The notes under the pieces: model-generated | Told to the model about the DNA's origin: nothing | Databases searched by the model: none | Seen by the model: the letters and a program-made list of their open reading frames with translations, nothing else | Position numbers and translations under genes: made by a program | From: Acidimicrobiaceae bacterium | Lineage (GTDB): Bacteria; Actinomycetota; Acidimicrobiia; Acidimicrobiales; Aldehydirespiratoraceae | Length of the DNA: 64,000 nucleotides | Assembly (NCBI GenBank): GCA_009843735.1 | Contig: VYCW01000077.1 | Location: forward strand, 1-64,000 | Direction of reading: 5' to 3' | Shown: positions 40,469-50,807 of the stretch, in pieces | How the letters are laid out: each line of letters opens with the position of its first letter | Numbering within the stretch: position 1 is the first letter of the stretch

Positions 40469-41539
40469 CTAGGAGAGGTACTCGGAGGCTCCGGCGTCTA
40501 GGCAGTGCTGGGTGTGGCGGCGGATCATGGTCGAGAACATCTCGTCGCCGCGTGGGTCGGGGCTGCTGAAGGTGGCGCCGAGCACGGTGATGATGATCCC
40601 GTGCATGGCGGCCCGCCGGTACATATCCCAGCACTCGGCCTCGCCCAGCTCGACGCCGGCCTCTGCGAACTGGCGGCGGCAGCCTGCCACCAGCTCACGC
40701 TCCCAGAGCCTGCGGTCGTCGACCTCGACGCTTCCCCCGAGGAAGTAGGCGATGTCGGTGAGGGGGTTGGCCTCGGCCGGGGTCTGCCAGTCGACGGTGG
40801 TGGCCGTGTCGCGGTGGAACAGGATGTTCTCGCTGCGGAAGTCGCCGTGCACGAGCGTGGTGACCCCCTCGTAGGAGGAGGCAGCCGAGGCGAATTTGTT
40901 CACATAACGCTCGCCGAACGCCAGGCCGTCGGCGTCGAGCACATGGCCGAACCGGTCCACGAAGCCGGGCCAGGCGTCCTGGAGCAGCAGTTGCGCGAAC
41001 TCGGCGTTCTCGCCGCCGCGGGTCGAGCCGACCACATGGTCGATGCCGGCGAGACTGCTGTCGCCGTAGAAGGCCGCGGCCAGCTTCACCGCCTCGCGCA
41101 GCGCGGTCGCGGTGTGCGACCGGCTCTCGCCCACCGTCTGGATGCCCGGCTCGGCGGGGGCCATGTCCTCCAGCAGCAGCAGGAACGACCCGCGGTCGGC
41201 GCTGATCTCGCTGCCGTAGACGGCCGGGATGCGGATCGAGGTCTTCGGAGCCAGCACCCGGTAGAACATCACCTCGTTGTAGTAGGCGCCCGCCGCGCCG
41301 GCCATGGTCCGGGCCCGCTCGTCAGCGGCCGGGAACTTGGCCACGAGAGTCGACGGAGCCTGGTCCGCGGCGCCGCCATAAGACAGGAAGTAGCGGGCGT
41401 TGTCGCCCATCTTCCCCCCGCCGATCAGTTCGCAGCGTGCATCGGTGACTCGGTCCTCACCAAGGACGCCAGCAGCCTGCAGGTACCGGGTCAACTCGAC
41501 CGGACCTAGCGCTTCCGGCGATGTCGGGAAGTTAGTCAC
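40469..41539 (-). CDS. Aminoglycoside phosphotransferase/EcKinase-like kinase
   Basis: LVHGDFRSENILFHRDTATTVDWQTP catalytic and metal motifs. Confidence 0.85.
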   Translation of the reverse strand: MTNFPTSPEALGPVELTRYLQAAGVLGEDRVTDARCELIGGGKMGDNARYFLSYGGAADQAPSTLVAKFPAADERARTMAGAAGAYYNEVMFYRVLAPKTSIRIPAVYGSEISADRGSFLLLLEDMAPAEPGIQTVGESRSHTATALREAVKLAAAFYGDSSLAGIDHVVGSTRGGENAEFAQLLLQDAWPGFVDRFGHVLDADGLAFGERYVNKFASAASSYEGVTTLVHGDFRSENILFHRDTATTVDWQTPAEANPLTDIAYFLGGSVEVDDRRLWERELVAGCRRQFAEAGVELGEAECWDMYRRAAMHGIIITVLGATFSSPDPRGDEMFSTMIRRHTQHCLDAGASEYLS

Positions 41540-41557
41540 GCCGGCACGCGGCTCTGG

Positions 41558-42760
41558 TTAGGGGCGGAAGCCGAACGCCATGCTGGGGTTGTCGGGCAGC
41601 TCGGTGAGGGGTTCGGCCACCTCGGCAACCGTCGGCCCGACGCCTACAGAGGCCAGTGCGTCGAGGTCGAGGTTGTAGACCTCCGCGGCGGTTCCACCGA
41701 GGAGCTTGCGAAGGTCGTCCTGAGACCAGTCGCAGAACACGTGCCGCAGCGACGCCACCGAATCGGGGAACGTGCCCTCGCTGTGGGGGTAGTCGCTGCC
41801 CCACATGAACCGGTCGACGCCGATCTGGCGGATGGCCTCGGCCTCGTCCCGGCCGGGGAAGCTGGCTCCCATGTAGCAGTTGGTCTTGAAGTAGCTGCTC
41901 GGCGGGTTGGGCAGCTGCGCGGGGTCCGCAGGCATCTCCCCGACGGTGCCGGCGCTGGTGAACAGCCGCCAGTAGGCGTCCATCTTGGACAGCGTCGCCG
42001 GCACCCATCCGACACGCTGCTCGGTCATCACGAAGCGCAGCTTCTTGAAGCGTTCGAACACGCCGCTCACGATGAGGTGCCACAGGCTGCGATTGGCGAA
42101 GAACGGCACCTCCATCAACATCAGGAAGGCGCGGTTGGGGGAGTCCTGGAGGTCGGGTATGCCGGCGCCGCCGTGCTGGTTGACCGATAGCCCGGTGTGC
42201 TGGCAGGCGGCCCACAGCGGGTCGTAGTACTCGCTCCACAGCGGCGGGACCGGCGAGTCGGGCGGGATGGCCGGCACGAGCACGCCGCTCAGGCCGTTCT
42301 CGGCGGCCCACTCCACCTCGCCCACGGCCGCATCCATGTCGTTGGGGAACACCTGGGCCAGACCGGCCCGGCGTCCCGGCAGCTGGCCGCACCAGTCCAC
42401 GAGCCAGCGGTTGTGGGCCTGAAGGCCCGCCCACCGCTGCTCGAACTCGGCGGTGGTCGCCGGGGGACGGGCGACCAGCAGCGACGACGGGAAGAACGGC
42501 GGCACGGTGTTGGGGAAGACGACCTCGGCGGCCTGGCCGTCGGCCTCGAGGTCGCGCTGGCGTACCGAGTTGTCCCAGTTGCGGACTCGCTTGGAGTCCT
42601 TGAGATCGTCGAATGGGTTGATGTAGTCCTGCTTCCAGACGTCGAAGTCGGCGTGGAGCCTCGACGGCAGGTAGGGGCGGTAGTCGTCGATGTCGCCGCC
42701 TGCGTGGCAGTCCGCCGACACGATCGTGTAGCGGTCTCCGTTGGTTGTTGCGTTCATCAT
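41558..42760 (-). CDS. Amidohydrolase-2 family metal-dependent hydrolase
   Basis: VSADCHAGG, VNQHGGAG, FMWGSDYPHSEGTFPDS. Confidence 0.88.
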   Translation of the reverse strand: MMNATTNGDRYTIVSADCHAGGDIDDYRPYLPSRLHADFDVWKQDYINPFDDLKDSKRVRNWDNSVRQRDLEADGQAAEVVFPNTVPPFFPSSLLVARPPATTAEFEQRWAGLQAHNRWLVDWCGQLPGRRAGLAQVFPNDMDAAVGEVEWAAENGLSGVLVPAIPPDSPVPPLWSEYYDPLWAACQHTGLSVNQHGGAGIPDLQDSPNRAFLMLMEVPFFANRSLWHLIVSGVFERFKKLRFVMTEQRVGWVPATLSKMDAYWRLFTSAGTVGEMPADPAQLPNPPSSYFKTNCYMGASFPGRDEAEAIRQIGVDRFMWGSDYPHSEGTFPDSVASLRHVFCDWSQDDLRKLLGGTAAEVYNLDLDALASVGVGPTVAEVAEPLTELPDNPSMAFGFRP

Positions 42761-42815
42761 CGTCTCCATCTTGACAGCGGAGGGGAGAATCCCAACCGCC
42801 GCTCTACCTGCTTGC

Positions 42816-44408
42816 TCATCCGAGGCGCTGCTGGAGCTCGCGTTTGAGCACCTTCCCAGCGGGGTTGCGGGGCAGCGCATCAACGATCTCGAGACGTTCC
42901 GGTGTGGCCTGCCGCCTCAGACCAGCCGAGGTCAGCGCCGCTGCCAGTCCGTCCAGGGTGACCTCCGAACCCTCTGCGGGCACCACCACCGCGCACACCG
43001 ACTCGCCGGTACGGGCATTGGGAAGCCCGATGACGGCGGCGTCCGCAATGCCGTCCAGCCCGAACAGCAGGTCCTCGACCTCCTTGGCCGAGATGTTCTC
43101 CCCGTGGCGGATGATGATGTCCTTGAGCCGCCCGGTGATCGTCACGTAGCCATCGGCGTCGATGACGCCGAGGTCGCCGGTCCGGTAGTAGCCGTCGGCG
43201 TCGAAGGCATCCCCGTCGAGCGAGCCGTCCATGTATCCCAGCATCACCTGCGGACCCTTGGCCCGCAGCTCGCCCTCGACGCCGGGATCGCAAACCGTCT
43301 CGTCGCCGGCCACCGCGACGAGGTCGACGCCGGGAAGGGCCCGCCCCTCGGTGGTGGCCAGCTTCTCGTCGGGGTCGTCGATGGCGCCGTTGGTGAGCAC
43401 GGGCGCCTCGGTGAGCCCCCATCCGGAGGCCACCCCGACGCCGCCGAGCTCTTCGACGACCCGCCGGTGCAGCGCGGCCGGGATGGGCGCCCCTCCGCCG
43501 GGACACACCTTCAGATCGCCGAACAGCGGGCGGTCCATCGGCTGCTGGGCAGCCAGGTACATGAGATAGAACGGCCTCCCGGTGCCGGCGTGGGTGCATC
43601 CCTGCTCGGACAGGAACCTCACCGTCGCCTCCGGGTCGACGGTCTCGTCGAGCAGGTGGGTGCATCCCCGCTCCAGAGCCATGAACAGCAGCCCGATGCC
43701 GCCGATGTGAGGGAACGGGAAGGTGAGCGAGTAGCGGTCCCCGGGCTGCACGTCGAGGCGCTCAGCCATGGGCCCTCCGAACGAGCCGACGGTCTGGTCG
43801 GAGTGCCGGGCTCCCTTGGGGTCGGCGGTCGTGCCCGACGTGTAGCAGATCCAGCGGGTCTCGCCCGGCTGGGCGGCGGCGACGGGCGCCAGATCGGCCG
43901 GATCACCCTCGGGGAACGACCCCGGCTCGACCGTCAGCGTCTTGAGACCCTCCAAGTCGCCGGCGATGTCGGCCGCCATGGCCGCGTAGTCGAATCCACC
44001 GAACGTCGCCGGCGAGATCAGCCACCTGGAGCCGGTCTGGCGAGCGCAGAAGCCCACCTCCCGCTGGCGGTAGATGCCGATGATCGGGTTCTGGATCGCT
44101 CCGAGCCGGGACAGTGCGCCCGCCAGCACCACGGTGTCGACCCACGTCGGCAGGATCCAGGACACTACATCGCCTCGGCGGACGCCCGTGCCGGCCAGGC
44201 CGGCCGCCATGGTCAGGACCCGGTCGCGGTACTCGCCGAACGTCGCCCGGTCACCCTGACGCGACACCAGCATCGGCTGGCCGGGCCAGAGCTGAGCGGC
44301 CCGCTCGATGAGGTCCCATAGCGAGTGCGACGTCCGGGGCACCGATGGGCTCAATCGAGTTCCTTCTGATCCTCGCGGTTGGGCTGGCGCCCGGTGCGGA
44401 ACGGGCAC
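42816..44408 (-). CDS. AMP-dependent acyl-CoA synthetase/ligase
   Basis: CYTSGTTADPKGARHS, YYRTGDLGVIDADGYVTITGRLKDIIIRHGENISAKEVE, RNPAGKVLKREL; start codon uncertain. Confidence 0.92.
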   Translation of the reverse strand: MPVPHRAPAQPRGSEGTRLSPSVPRTSHSLWDLIERAAQLWPGQPMLVSRQGDRATFGEYRDRVLTMAAGLAGTGVRRGDVVSWILPTWVDTVVLAGALSRLGAIQNPIIGIYRQREVGFCARQTGSRWLISPATFGGFDYAAMAADIAGDLEGLKTLTVEPGSFPEGDPADLAPVAAAQPGETRWICYTSGTTADPKGARHSDQTVGSFGGPMAERLDVQPGDRYSLTFPFPHIGGIGLLFMALERGCTHLLDETVDPEATVRFLSEQGCTHAGTGRPFYLMYLAAQQPMDRPLFGDLKVCPGGGAPIPAALHRRVVEELGGVGVASGWGLTEAPVLTNGAIDDPDEKLATTEGRALPGVDLVAVAGDETVCDPGVEGELRAKGPQVMLGYMDGSLDGDAFDADGYYRTGDLGVIDADGYVTITGRLKDIIIRHGENISAKEVEDLLFGLDGIADAAVIGLPNARTGESVCAVVVPAEGSEVTLDGLAAALTSAGLRRQATPERLEIVDALPRNPAGKVLKRELQQRLG

Positions 44409-45088
44409 AGCGGTCCGGCCACCATCAGGATGCGATGCCAGTCGGTGGTGGTGAGGCGGGCCTCGGAGCGCCAGGCGAGCAGTCCCTCGTCGGATCGTTG
44501 GGCGGCCTCGGCGTCAGCCCAGGCCTGCCACCCGGGGACAGCCCACAACAGGACAGCCTCGTCGTCGTCTCGCATAGCGGTGATCCACGCTCCGACGAGC
44601 GTCCAGCCGAACCGGTCGTAGGCAGGCGAAGCCGATGTCCGGGCGAGATCGAGGAGATCGGGCGCGGTGCCGGGCCGGCACCTCAGGATCTCGTGGGCGA
44701 ACACGCTGGCCCGGAGGCCGGCGGCCATCCACTGCTCGATGGTCGGCATCCACGGGGCGGGGAGCAGGATGCGGTCGAAGCCGCCCCGACGGAACTCGGC
44801 CGCCTTGGTCCACCACCGTTCCAGGGTTGGATCCTGCAGCCCCTCGCCGACTGCCTCACCGCCGAACGAGCGGGCCAGCCCATCCAGGCCCTGCTCCTCC
44901 CAGATGTTGCACACCTGGGGCCATGGGCCGGTGCTGCCCAGCACAGCCCAGATTCCGAACAACAACTGGTTGCGGCTCTCCTGAGCGCCCGGGCTCCAGT
45001 TGGCTGCCATGTGGTGCATGTAGTTGGCCCGGTTGGTTCCCCTGATGTCGATGAACTCATGGATGTAGGCCTGTTCGTTGACGCTCAC
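44351..45088 (-). CDS. Hypothetical protein of the acyl-CoA operon
   Basis: GTG start at 45088 (MSVNEQAYIHEFIDIRGTNRANYMHHMAANWSP...); family not recognised; start set inward from 45481, which overlaps the ECH gene. Confidence 0.65.
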   Translation of the reverse strand: MSVNEQAYIHEFIDIRGTNRANYMHHMAANWSPGAQESRNQLLFGIWAVLGSTGPWPQVCNIWEEQGLDGLARSFGGEAVGEGLQDPTLERWWTKAAEFRRGGFDRILLPAPWMPTIEQWMAAGLRASVFAHEILRCRPGTAPDLLDLARTSASPAYDRFGWTLVGAWITAMRDDDEAVLLWAVPGWQAWADAEAAQRSDEGLLAWRSEARLTTTDWHRILMVAGPLCPFRTGRQPNREDQKELD

Positions 45089-45759
45089 GGTGCCTCCAGC
45101 GCAGTCCACATCATCTGCTTCAGAGAGCGCATGCGGGCCGGATCCTCTTCGGCCACCCGGGCGGCGAGCTCTCCGGCGCGGTCCCGCAGATCCCTGGCGG
45201 CCACCACCTCCGAGACGATGCCAAGCTGGCGGGCCCGCTCGGCGCTGAGCCGCTCGTACGCGCCCGTCAACGCCATCCGGGCGACCGACTCCATAGGAGC
45301 CTTCTTGAGCAGGCCGATAGCCTCGAACGCCGACACCTGCCCGACCGACACGTGGGGATCCAGGAACGTGGCGTCGTCGGCGGCGATGACGATGTCGGCG
45401 TCGGCCACGAAGTGGAGGCCGCCGCCGGCGCAGGTGCCGTTGACCGCCGCGACCACCGGCTTGGTGACGCCGCAGTGCCACGCCGTCATCCGCAGGGCGA
45501 AGTCGCGTGTCTGCCGGGAGCTGGCCCGCAGTGCCTCACGGTCGGTGGCGAGCTGCTTCACGTCCAGGCCGGTCTGGAAGGAGTGTCCGTTGCCGGTATT
45601 GACGATGGCGCGCACCCCCGGGTCGGCCTCGAGCTCAGCCCACGCGGCCTCGAGCTCCACGAACATGCGGGCGTCGATGGCGTTGCCCGCATCCGGCCGG
45701 TCGAACACGAGCCATCCCACGGGGCCGTCGGCCCGCACGTCGAGGGTCTCGTAGTTCAT
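45085..45759 (-). CDS. Enoyl-CoA hydratase/isomerase family protein
   Basis: NGTCAGGGLHFVADADIVIAADDATFLDPHVSVG crotonase signature. Confidence 0.92.
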   Translation of the reverse strand: MNYETLDVRADGPVGWLVFDRPDAGNAIDARMFVELEAAWAELEADPGVRAIVNTGNGHSFQTGLDVKQLATDREALRASSRQTRDFALRMTAWHCGVTKPVVAAVNGTCAGGGLHFVADADIVIAADDATFLDPHVSVGQVSAFEAIGLLKKAPMESVARMALTGAYERLSAERARQLGIVSEVVAARDLRDRAGELAARVAEEDPARMRSLKQMMWTALEAP

Positions 45760-46157
45760 GCGGGAGGAGACTCCTGGAGCAACTCCCAGACGTTGCCCTC
45801 GGGATCGGCGATCAACGCGAAGCAGGCCCCGGGACGGTGGTTGGTCACCTCTGCGATGACCGTCCCGCCGCCGGCCCGGACCGCCTCCGCCTCGGCCGCC
45901 GCGTCGGCCACATGGAGAGCGGCGTACGCCCACCCCGCCCGGTCCGGCCACTCGTTGGCATGCAGGGCCGCCCCTCGGGATCGTGCGGGCTGGTAGAGCT
46001 TGAGCCGGGCCTCGTCCCGCCGCAGCCGGCGGACCACGCCTTGCGGGAATGTGAGCACCGCGTCGAGCGAGAACCCCAGCGCGTCACAGTAGAAGCCGGC
46101 CAGGGCGGCGCCGTCGTCGGTGACGATCCCGGGCTCGATCCTCACCGGCAAGGTCAT
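45756..46157 (-). CDS. VOC/glyoxalase-like protein
   Basis: GFYCDALGFSLD...FALIADPEGNVWELLQ. Confidence 0.88.
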   Translation of the reverse strand: MTLPVRIEPGIVTDDGAALAGFYCDALGFSLDAVLTFPQGVVRRLRRDEARLKLYQPARSRGAALHANEWPDRAGWAYAALHVADAAAEAEAVRAGGGTVIAEVTNHRPGACFALIADPEGNVWELLQESPPA

Positions 46158-47464
46158 GGCGGGACGGCCAGTTCCCGGCGGAGCACTTTGCCAGTCTCGC
46201 TGCGAGGCAGCCGATCCACCCACTCGAAGCGCACCGGCACCTTGTACGCGGCCAGGTGCCGGCGGCAGACCGCCTCGAGGTCGGAATCGGTGTCACCCGC
46301 CACGAACGCCACCGGTACCTCGCCCACGCGGCTGTCGGAGACTCCGACCACGGCGGCCTCCCGTATGCCGGGCACCGCGACGAGCACCTCTTCGATCTCT
46401 GAAGGGTGGACCTTGTTGCCGCCCCGGTTGATGAGATCGCTGAGCCGTCCTTCGAGCCAGACGAACCCGTCGCCGTCGATGCGGGCAAGGTCGCCGGTGC
46501 GTACGAACCCGCCGGTGGTGAGGCGCTGCGGGTCCAGGCCGGCGGCGGTGCTGGGCGGCTTGACCAGCAACTCTCCCACGCCGTCGCCGTCGGGGTCGTC
46601 GATGCCGATCTCGACGCCGGGGTGGGGCCTGCCCACGGCACCGAGCTTGTCGGGGTGGCTCCTGGCGTCGTCGGCGGTCCATCCGATGACCTCGCCCACT
46701 TCGGCCTGGCCGTAGCCGTTGAGCACGGTCACCCCGAAGCGATCGGCGAACCGGCGAGCCTGGAACGGCGACAGCGGCGCGGTGATGGAGCGCACATAGC
46801 GCAGCGGCGCCAATGACTCGATTGAAGCGTCGTCGCTGAGCATGGCCATGGCCGCCGGCGGCAGCACAGTAGACCGGATCCGGTGACGGGCAACCAGCGT
46901 GGCGAATGAGGACGGGTCGAAGCCGTCCATCATCACCAGGGGAGCACCGGCCCGGAGACCGAACAAGGCGTTGTAGATGCCCGCGTTGAGCGCCATCGAC
47001 ACTGGGATGAGGTTCGGCGACGGAGGCCTCGCAGGGTCCCCCTGCTTGGCTCGCAAGGGCTCCAGGACTCGATCGATGATCTCGATGTAGCCGTCGTGGG
47101 TGTGCACCACCGGCTTGGGGCGCCCGGTCGTCCCTGAGGTCCACAGCACGAACGCTGCGTCGGATAGCACGGCGACCTCCGGCATCGCTCGGGTGACATC
47201 GTCGATCGCAGCCTGGGGCTGGCGGGGATTGATCGGCACGTAGACCGCGCCGGCCCGGAAGCATGCGAACATCGCGATCAGCGCCTCGACCCCGTCGGCG
47301 GCCACCGGTGCGAGTTGCCCGTCGAGGCCATGAAACTCCTCGGCCCGGGCCTCGACCCTGGCCAGGACCTCGCCCTTGGTGAGCGAACCGTCGAGGGTGT
47401 GGACCAGCGGATCCTCGCTTGAGAACGGATGCTCGACCAGGAGCCGAAGCAGGCTCATCGGCAC
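46154..47464 (-). CDS. AMP-dependent acyl-CoA synthetase/ligase (compact)
   Basis: VLWTSGTTGRPKPVVHTHDG, LNGYGQAEVGE, RTGDLARIDGDGFVWLEGRLSDLINRGGNKVHPSEIE. Confidence 0.92.
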   Translation of the reverse strand: MPMSLLRLLVEHPFSSEDPLVHTLDGSLTKGEVLARVEARAEEFHGLDGQLAPVAADGVEALIAMFACFRAGAVYVPINPRQPQAAIDDVTRAMPEVAVLSDAAFVLWTSGTTGRPKPVVHTHDGYIEIIDRVLEPLRAKQGDPARPPSPNLIPVSMALNAGIYNALFGLRAGAPLVMMDGFDPSSFATLVARHRIRSTVLPPAAMAMLSDDASIESLAPLRYVRSITAPLSPFQARRFADRFGVTVLNGYGQAEVGEVIGWTADDARSHPDKLGAVGRPHPGVEIGIDDPDGDGVGELLVKPPSTAAGLDPQRLTTGGFVRTGDLARIDGDGFVWLEGRLSDLINRGGNKVHPSEIEEVLVAVPGIREAAVVGVSDSRVGEVPVAFVAGDTDSDLEAVCRRHLAAYKVPVRFEWVDRLPRSETGKVLRRELAVPP

Positions 47465-47480
47465 GGACGGCGCGTCGTGG

Positions 47481-48275
47481 TCACCGCGGCTGCCAGTCCG
47501 GGTCGCGGCGCTCGGCGAAGGCCGCCGGACCCTCGGTCTGATCGGGATGGCCCCACATCGACACCAGATGACGGGCGCCCTGCTTGCAGGCGTCGGTCAG
47601 TCCGGCCTCCAATGCGCCCCAGAGCGCCTTCTTGGTGGCCGCCATGGCGGCGGGGGAGTTTCTGGCCACGGTCTCGGCCAGTTCCTGAGCCCGCTCCCTC
47701 AGCCGTTCGGGCGGATCGACGATCTCGGAGATCATGCCGAGCTCGTAGGCCCGCTCGGCCCCCATGCGCTCGTAGCTCCCCATGAACGCCATCCGCATCA
47801 CCGCCTCGGCCGGCATCTTCTTCATGAGGCCGATGGCCTCGATGGCCACCACCTGGCCCACCGAGGTGTGCGGGTCGAAGAATTGGGCGTCGCTGGCGGC
47901 GATGACGATGTCGGAGTCGGCCACCCAGTGGAAACCGCCGCCGCAGCAGATGCCGTTCACCGCGGTGATGACCGGCTTCCACACGCCCTGGTGCCAGGAG
48001 GTGAAGTGGACGTCGAAGTCCTCCATCGACTGGCGGTACCGCTCCATGCCGACGCCGTCTGACGCGATCTCGCCCACGTCCACGCCGGTCTGGAAGTCGC
48101 GGCCGTTGCCGGTGTGCACGATCACCCGAACCGCCGGGTCGTTGTCGAGCTCGGTCCAGGCGTCGGCGAACTCGTCGCGCATCGCGCTGTTCATGGCGTT
48201 GCGAACCTCGGGGCGGTCGTTGATCAGCCACCCCACCGGCCCCTGGCGCTCAACGATCAGATGCTGGTAGCTCAT
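47481..48275 (-). CDS. Enoyl-CoA hydratase/isomerase family protein
   Basis: NGICCGGGFHWVADSDIVIAASDAQFFDPHTSVGQV. Confidence 0.92.
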   Translation of the reverse strand: MSYQHLIVERQGPVGWLINDRPEVRNAMNSAMRDEFADAWTELDNDPAVRVIVHTGNGRDFQTGVDVGEIASDGVGMERYRQSMEDFDVHFTSWHQGVWKPVITAVNGICCGGGFHWVADSDIVIAASDAQFFDPHTSVGQVVAIEAIGLMKKMPAEAVMRMAFMGSYERMGAERAYELGMISEIVDPPERLRERAQELAETVARNSPAAMAATKKALWGALEAGLTDACKQGARHLVSMWGHPDQTEGPAAFAERRDPDWQPR

Positions 48276-48309
48276 CGGGTCTCCCTGGCGCGGTCCGAGG
48301 GCGGGAAGC

Positions 48310-49569
48310 TCATCGAGGAGTGTCCTGCCAGCTGCTGCCGTGGAACGGGTCGGGCTCCCGCGGCAGGCCCAGCACCTTCTCGCCGATGACGTTCTTGTTC
48401 ACCTCGGTCGTGCCGCCCTCGATGGTGTTCGCTCGGCTCCGGAACATACCGGAGACTTCATAGGGCAGCGCCCCGGCCCAGGTTCCGGCGTCCGGATAGG
48501 CCAGCGCGGCCGCGCCCAGCATGTCGGTGGCCAGCATCTGGATCGCCTGGTTGAGCGTCGACTGGTGGACCTTGCCGATCGATGCGGCCGGACCGGGCGT
48601 GCCGCCCGCCTTCACCGTGGCCCGCACCCGTTCGTTGGTCCAGCCCCTGACCCGCTCCTCGCAGTAGAGGCGCACGAGACGGTCGCGCATGACCGGCTCG
48701 ACCCCCCGCGCCTGCGCGATGCCGATCAGCCGGCGCACCCCGCTGCCCCCGATGCGGTCAACGCCGCCCGATCCCGAGCCGGCCACCATCTGGCGCTCGC
48801 CCGACAGTGTCGCCGCGGCCACCCGCCAGCCGTCGCCCTCACCTCCGACCCGGTGGAAGTCCGGTACCCGCACCTCGTCCAGCCACACCTCGTTGAAGTC
48901 GACCTCGCCGCCCATGTGTCTCAGCTCACGCACCTCCACGCCCGGGCTGCGTAGATCGACCAGGAAGTAGGTGATCCCCCTGCGCTTGGGCACTGTGGGG
49001 TCCGTGCGGGCCAGGCAGATCGCGAACTCCGAGCGGTGGGCCCAGGTGCTCCACACCTTCTGACCGGTCAGCACCCACTCGTTGCCGTCGCGCACCGCCC
49101 GCATCGCCAGCGACGCCAGGTCCGACCCGGCGCCGGGCTCGCTGAACATCTGGCACCAGCGCTCGACGTTGGCCACTATGGGCGGCAGGAACCGTAGCCG
49201 CTGCGCCTCCGTGCCGTGGGCGAACAGCGCGGGCGCGGTGTTGTGCAGCCCGAGGGGGTTGAGCCGGCCCAGGTTGTAGGGAGCCAAGCGGTCTTCGGCC
49301 AGGCGGGCCTGCCGGGGCGAGAGTTCCAGTCCGCCGTAGGCCTCCGGCCAGGTGGCGACGACCAGGCCGGAGGCCGCGAACACCGGGTACCAGTCGGCGT
49401 AGTCGTCGCGGCTGCGGACGGCCCGGATCGCTTCGCGGCCCTTGACCGCAGCCCGTCGCCAGCCTTCGGGCACCGCGGTCGCGATCCACTCGTCCACCGC
49501 CGCGACCAGCTCAGCGTCTCCGGAATCGGGCCCGACGATCAGCCGGCCGGCTATGTCCACTCGGGCCAC
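48310..49569 (-). CDS. Acyl-CoA dehydrogenase
   Basis: WCQMFSEPGAGSDLASLAMRAVRDGNEWVLTGQKVWSTWA; GTG start assumed at 49569. Confidence 0.93.
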   Translation of the reverse strand: MARVDIAGRLIVGPDSGDAELVAAVDEWIATAVPEGWRRAAVKGREAIRAVRSRDDYADWYPVFAASGLVVATWPEAYGGLELSPRQARLAEDRLAPYNLGRLNPLGLHNTAPALFAHGTEAQRLRFLPPIVANVERWCQMFSEPGAGSDLASLAMRAVRDGNEWVLTGQKVWSTWAHRSEFAICLARTDPTVPKRRGITYFLVDLRSPGVEVRELRHMGGEVDFNEVWLDEVRVPDFHRVGGEGDGWRVAAATLSGERQMVAGSGSGGVDRIGGSGVRRLIGIAQARGVEPVMRDRLVRLYCEERVRGWTNERVRATVKAGGTPGPAASIGKVHQSTLNQAIQMLATDMLGAAALAYPDAGTWAGALPYEVSGMFRSRANTIEGGTTEVNKNVIGEKVLGLPREPDPFHGSSWQDTPR

Positions 49570-49603
49570 GGTCTCCCCTCCGGCGTGTCTCCGGAGGTCG
49601 GGC

Positions 49604-50789
49604 TCAGCCTCTGATGGCCAGGCCTGTCTCCAGGTCGAAGAAGTGGGCGTTGGCCACGGTGACGGCCACGTCGATGGCATCGCCGGAGCGCACACCGGTG
49701 GTGGGGTTGAAGCGGGCGTGAACCCTCGTCGAGGAGCTCTCAGCCGCGCTGATCTCCTCGTCGCTCAGCTCCAGAGCCTCCTGGGAGATGACCGGCTTGG
49801 CGTCCAAATCGAAGTAGGCGATGATCTCGAAGCCGAGAGCCTCAGTGTGCAGTACCGACGCTCTCAACCGCTGGTCGGCCGGATGGTCCGACGCGATCGC
49901 GGCGTCCTCAAGGTCCTTGGGCCGCAGCCCCACGGCCACCTTCTGGTTCAGGTAGCCGTCCAGGGCCGGTCGGCGCTGTAGCACCTCCTCGGGCACGGCC
50001 AGCGACTGGCCTCCCAGCGCGAGCTTCAGCCCCTGGCCGTTGCGGGTCAGGACCCCTTCCATGATGTTCATGGAGGGCGACCCGATGAAGGCAGCCACGA
50101 AGATGTTGTCGGGCTCGTTGAACAGCGTCATCGGCGTGTCGACCTGCTGGAGCACTCCCTGGCTGATCACGGCCACCCGGTCAGCCATGGTCATGGCCTC
50201 CACCTGGTCGTGGGTCACGTAGAACGTGGTGACGCCCACCTCGCGCTGGAGGGCGGTGATCTCGGCCCGCATCTGCACCCTCAGCTTGGCGTCGAGGTTC
50301 GAGAGGGGCTCGTCGAGCAGGAACACCCGGGGCCGGCGCACGATGGCGCGCCCCATGGCCACCCGCTGGCGCTGGCCGCCGGACAGATGGGCGGGGCGCT
50401 TGTCGAGCTGGCTCTCCAGCTCCAGGATGCGGGCCGCCTCCGTGACCCTCTCCTTGATCTCGGCCTTGGGGCGCCGGGCCAGCTTGAGTGAGAAGGCGAT
50501 GTTGTCGTACACGCTCATGTGCGGGTACAGGGCGTAGTTCTGGAAGACCATGGCGATGTCGCGGTCCTTGGGAGGCAGCTCGTTCACCACACGGTCGCCG
50601 ATCTTGAGGGTTCCCGAGGTGATGTCCTCTAGCCCGGCGATCATCCGCAGGGTGGTGGACTTGCCGCAGCCCGACGGGCCGACCATCACCAGGAACTCGG
50701 CCTCGTTGATCTCGAGGTTCAAGTCGGTCACCGCCCTGAACCCGTTGTCGTACTCCTTGTTCAAGCCCTCTAGGACGACGTCGGCCACT
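49604..50789 (-). CDS. Sugar ABC transporter ATP-binding protein (UgpC/MsmX type)
   Basis: GPSGCGKSTTLRMIAGLE Walker A, LSGGQRQRVAMGRAIVRRPRVFLLDEPLSNLDAKLR; GTG start VADVVLEGLNKEYDNGF preferred because the longer ORF runs through the operator. Confidence 0.93.
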
Positions 50790-50807
50790 GGACCCTCTCC
50801 GATATGT

